NCBI GenBank assembly: GCA_900319255.1
Contig: ONNU01000216.1
Location: 1 to 5,782, forward strand
Length of the DNA stretch: 5,782 nt
Source: an uncultured Eubacteriales bacterium
GTDB taxonomy: Bacteria; Bacillota; Clostridia; Oscillospirales; Acutalibacteraceae
Direction: 5' to 3'
The position numbers and the translations under genes were made by a program. A model generated the notes under the pieces. The model had not been told where the DNA came from. It worked only from the letters and a program-made list of their open reading frames with translations, and made no database searches. Within the stretch, counting starts at the first letter, position 1; each line of letters opens with the position of its first letter. Of this stretch, positions 5,414 through 5,782 are shown piece by piece.

Positions 5414-5782
5414 ATGATTCTTGAACTGAAAAAGGTTTTTCTGAATGAGAATGAATCTGTCACGGCAGCAGCAGAGGTCGATATGACGGGGCAGACCGAT
5501 GAAAACGGCAGCTTTCCTGAAAGGGTAAGAGCTGAGATCACGGTAAGCAATCATGCGGGGATGGTAGTATACGAGGCTCGGTGCAGCTTCAGATACTGCT
5601 TCAGATGCGCAAGATGTTATGAAGACTTTGAAAAAGAGCTCGCCTATAGGTTTAATCATATTCTCGTCACTGCACTTCCTGAGGAAGGCGGGGATGATTA
5701 TATTGAAGCACCGGACTATATGCTCGATACTGATGCTTTGCTCAGAGATGATATTCTTTTGGAGCTTCCGTCAAAGTTCCTC
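5414..5782 (+). CDS. yceD: YceD/DUF177 family protein, 3' end outside window
   Basis: The first 123 residues of a DUF177 protein are visible and the frame is still open at the window edge; the family is usually about 165-180 residues. In E. coli YceD is linked to accumulation of 23S rRNA, and yceD normally precedes rpmF (ribosomal protein L32). The N-terminal strand MILELKKVFLNE is followed by the family core, a cysteine motif CFRCARCYEDF (62-72; C62, C65, C68, plus C57), matching the usual CxRC pattern. An acidic stretch with EEGGDDYIEAPDY (about 91-103) then leads to a DALLRDDILLELP segment (107-119), typical of the family. ATG 5414 has GGGGTGA (5403-5409) 4 bases upstream. It has a perfect-consensus promoter at 5325-5353. 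Confidence 0.92.
   Translation, partial: MILELKKVFLNENESVTAAAEVDMTGQTDENGSFPERVRAEITVSNHAGMVVYEARCSFRYCFRCARCYEDFEKELAYRFNHILVTALPEEGGDDYIEAPDYMLDTDALLRDDILLELPSKFL

Overview
The window looks like a chromosomal piece from a low-to-moderate GC Clostridia relative, most likely Ruminococcus or another Oscillospiraceae. The evidence is a tRNA gene without an encoded CCA end, strong AGGAGG ribosome binding sites, sigma-A-type promoters with 17-base spacers, a Firmicutes-type glucose-6-phosphate isomerase, and a small P-loop protein next to YceD that I recall (without a search) as typical of Clostridia. The genus call is inference from gene content, not from a database match.

Left part (1-434): a complete tRNA-Tyr(GUA) followed at once by a perfect 18-bp hairpin terminator, then an AT-rich heptanucleotide repeat and about 200 bases with no visible gene. 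A second terminator faces the other way and ends the minus-strand genes.

Minus-strand block (435-2534): a strong promoter at 2503-2531 drives an unrecognised 393-residue membrane protein with two zinc ribbons. Downstream of it lies tcdA, whose product cyclises the t6A modification of tRNA. The membrane protein appears to be an internal duplication of a unit made of two membrane helices, a cytoplasmic domain and a zinc ribbon. That is the most interesting coding feature here.

Middle intergenic region (2435-3273): two diverged, head-to-tail copies of a GC-rich element of about 160 bases, each with a CGCGGG/CCCGCG hairpin and a common TTTTACACGAA end. After them come a possible 43-residue membrane peptide and the pgi promoter with a leader of about 107 bases.

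Plus-strand block (3132-5782): three successive transcription units, each with its own strong promoter. These are pgi (glycolysis), a 138-residue P-loop protein of unknown function, and the start of yceD (DUF177, linked to 23S rRNA and usually followed by rpmF), which runs off the window. A hairpin separates the first two units and a good intrinsic terminator separates the last two.

Most of the window is housekeeping. I see no CRISPR array, transposase, phage gene or defence system. The parts worth a second look are the duplicated zinc-ribbon membrane protein, the tandem intergenic repeat, and the small P-loop protein.
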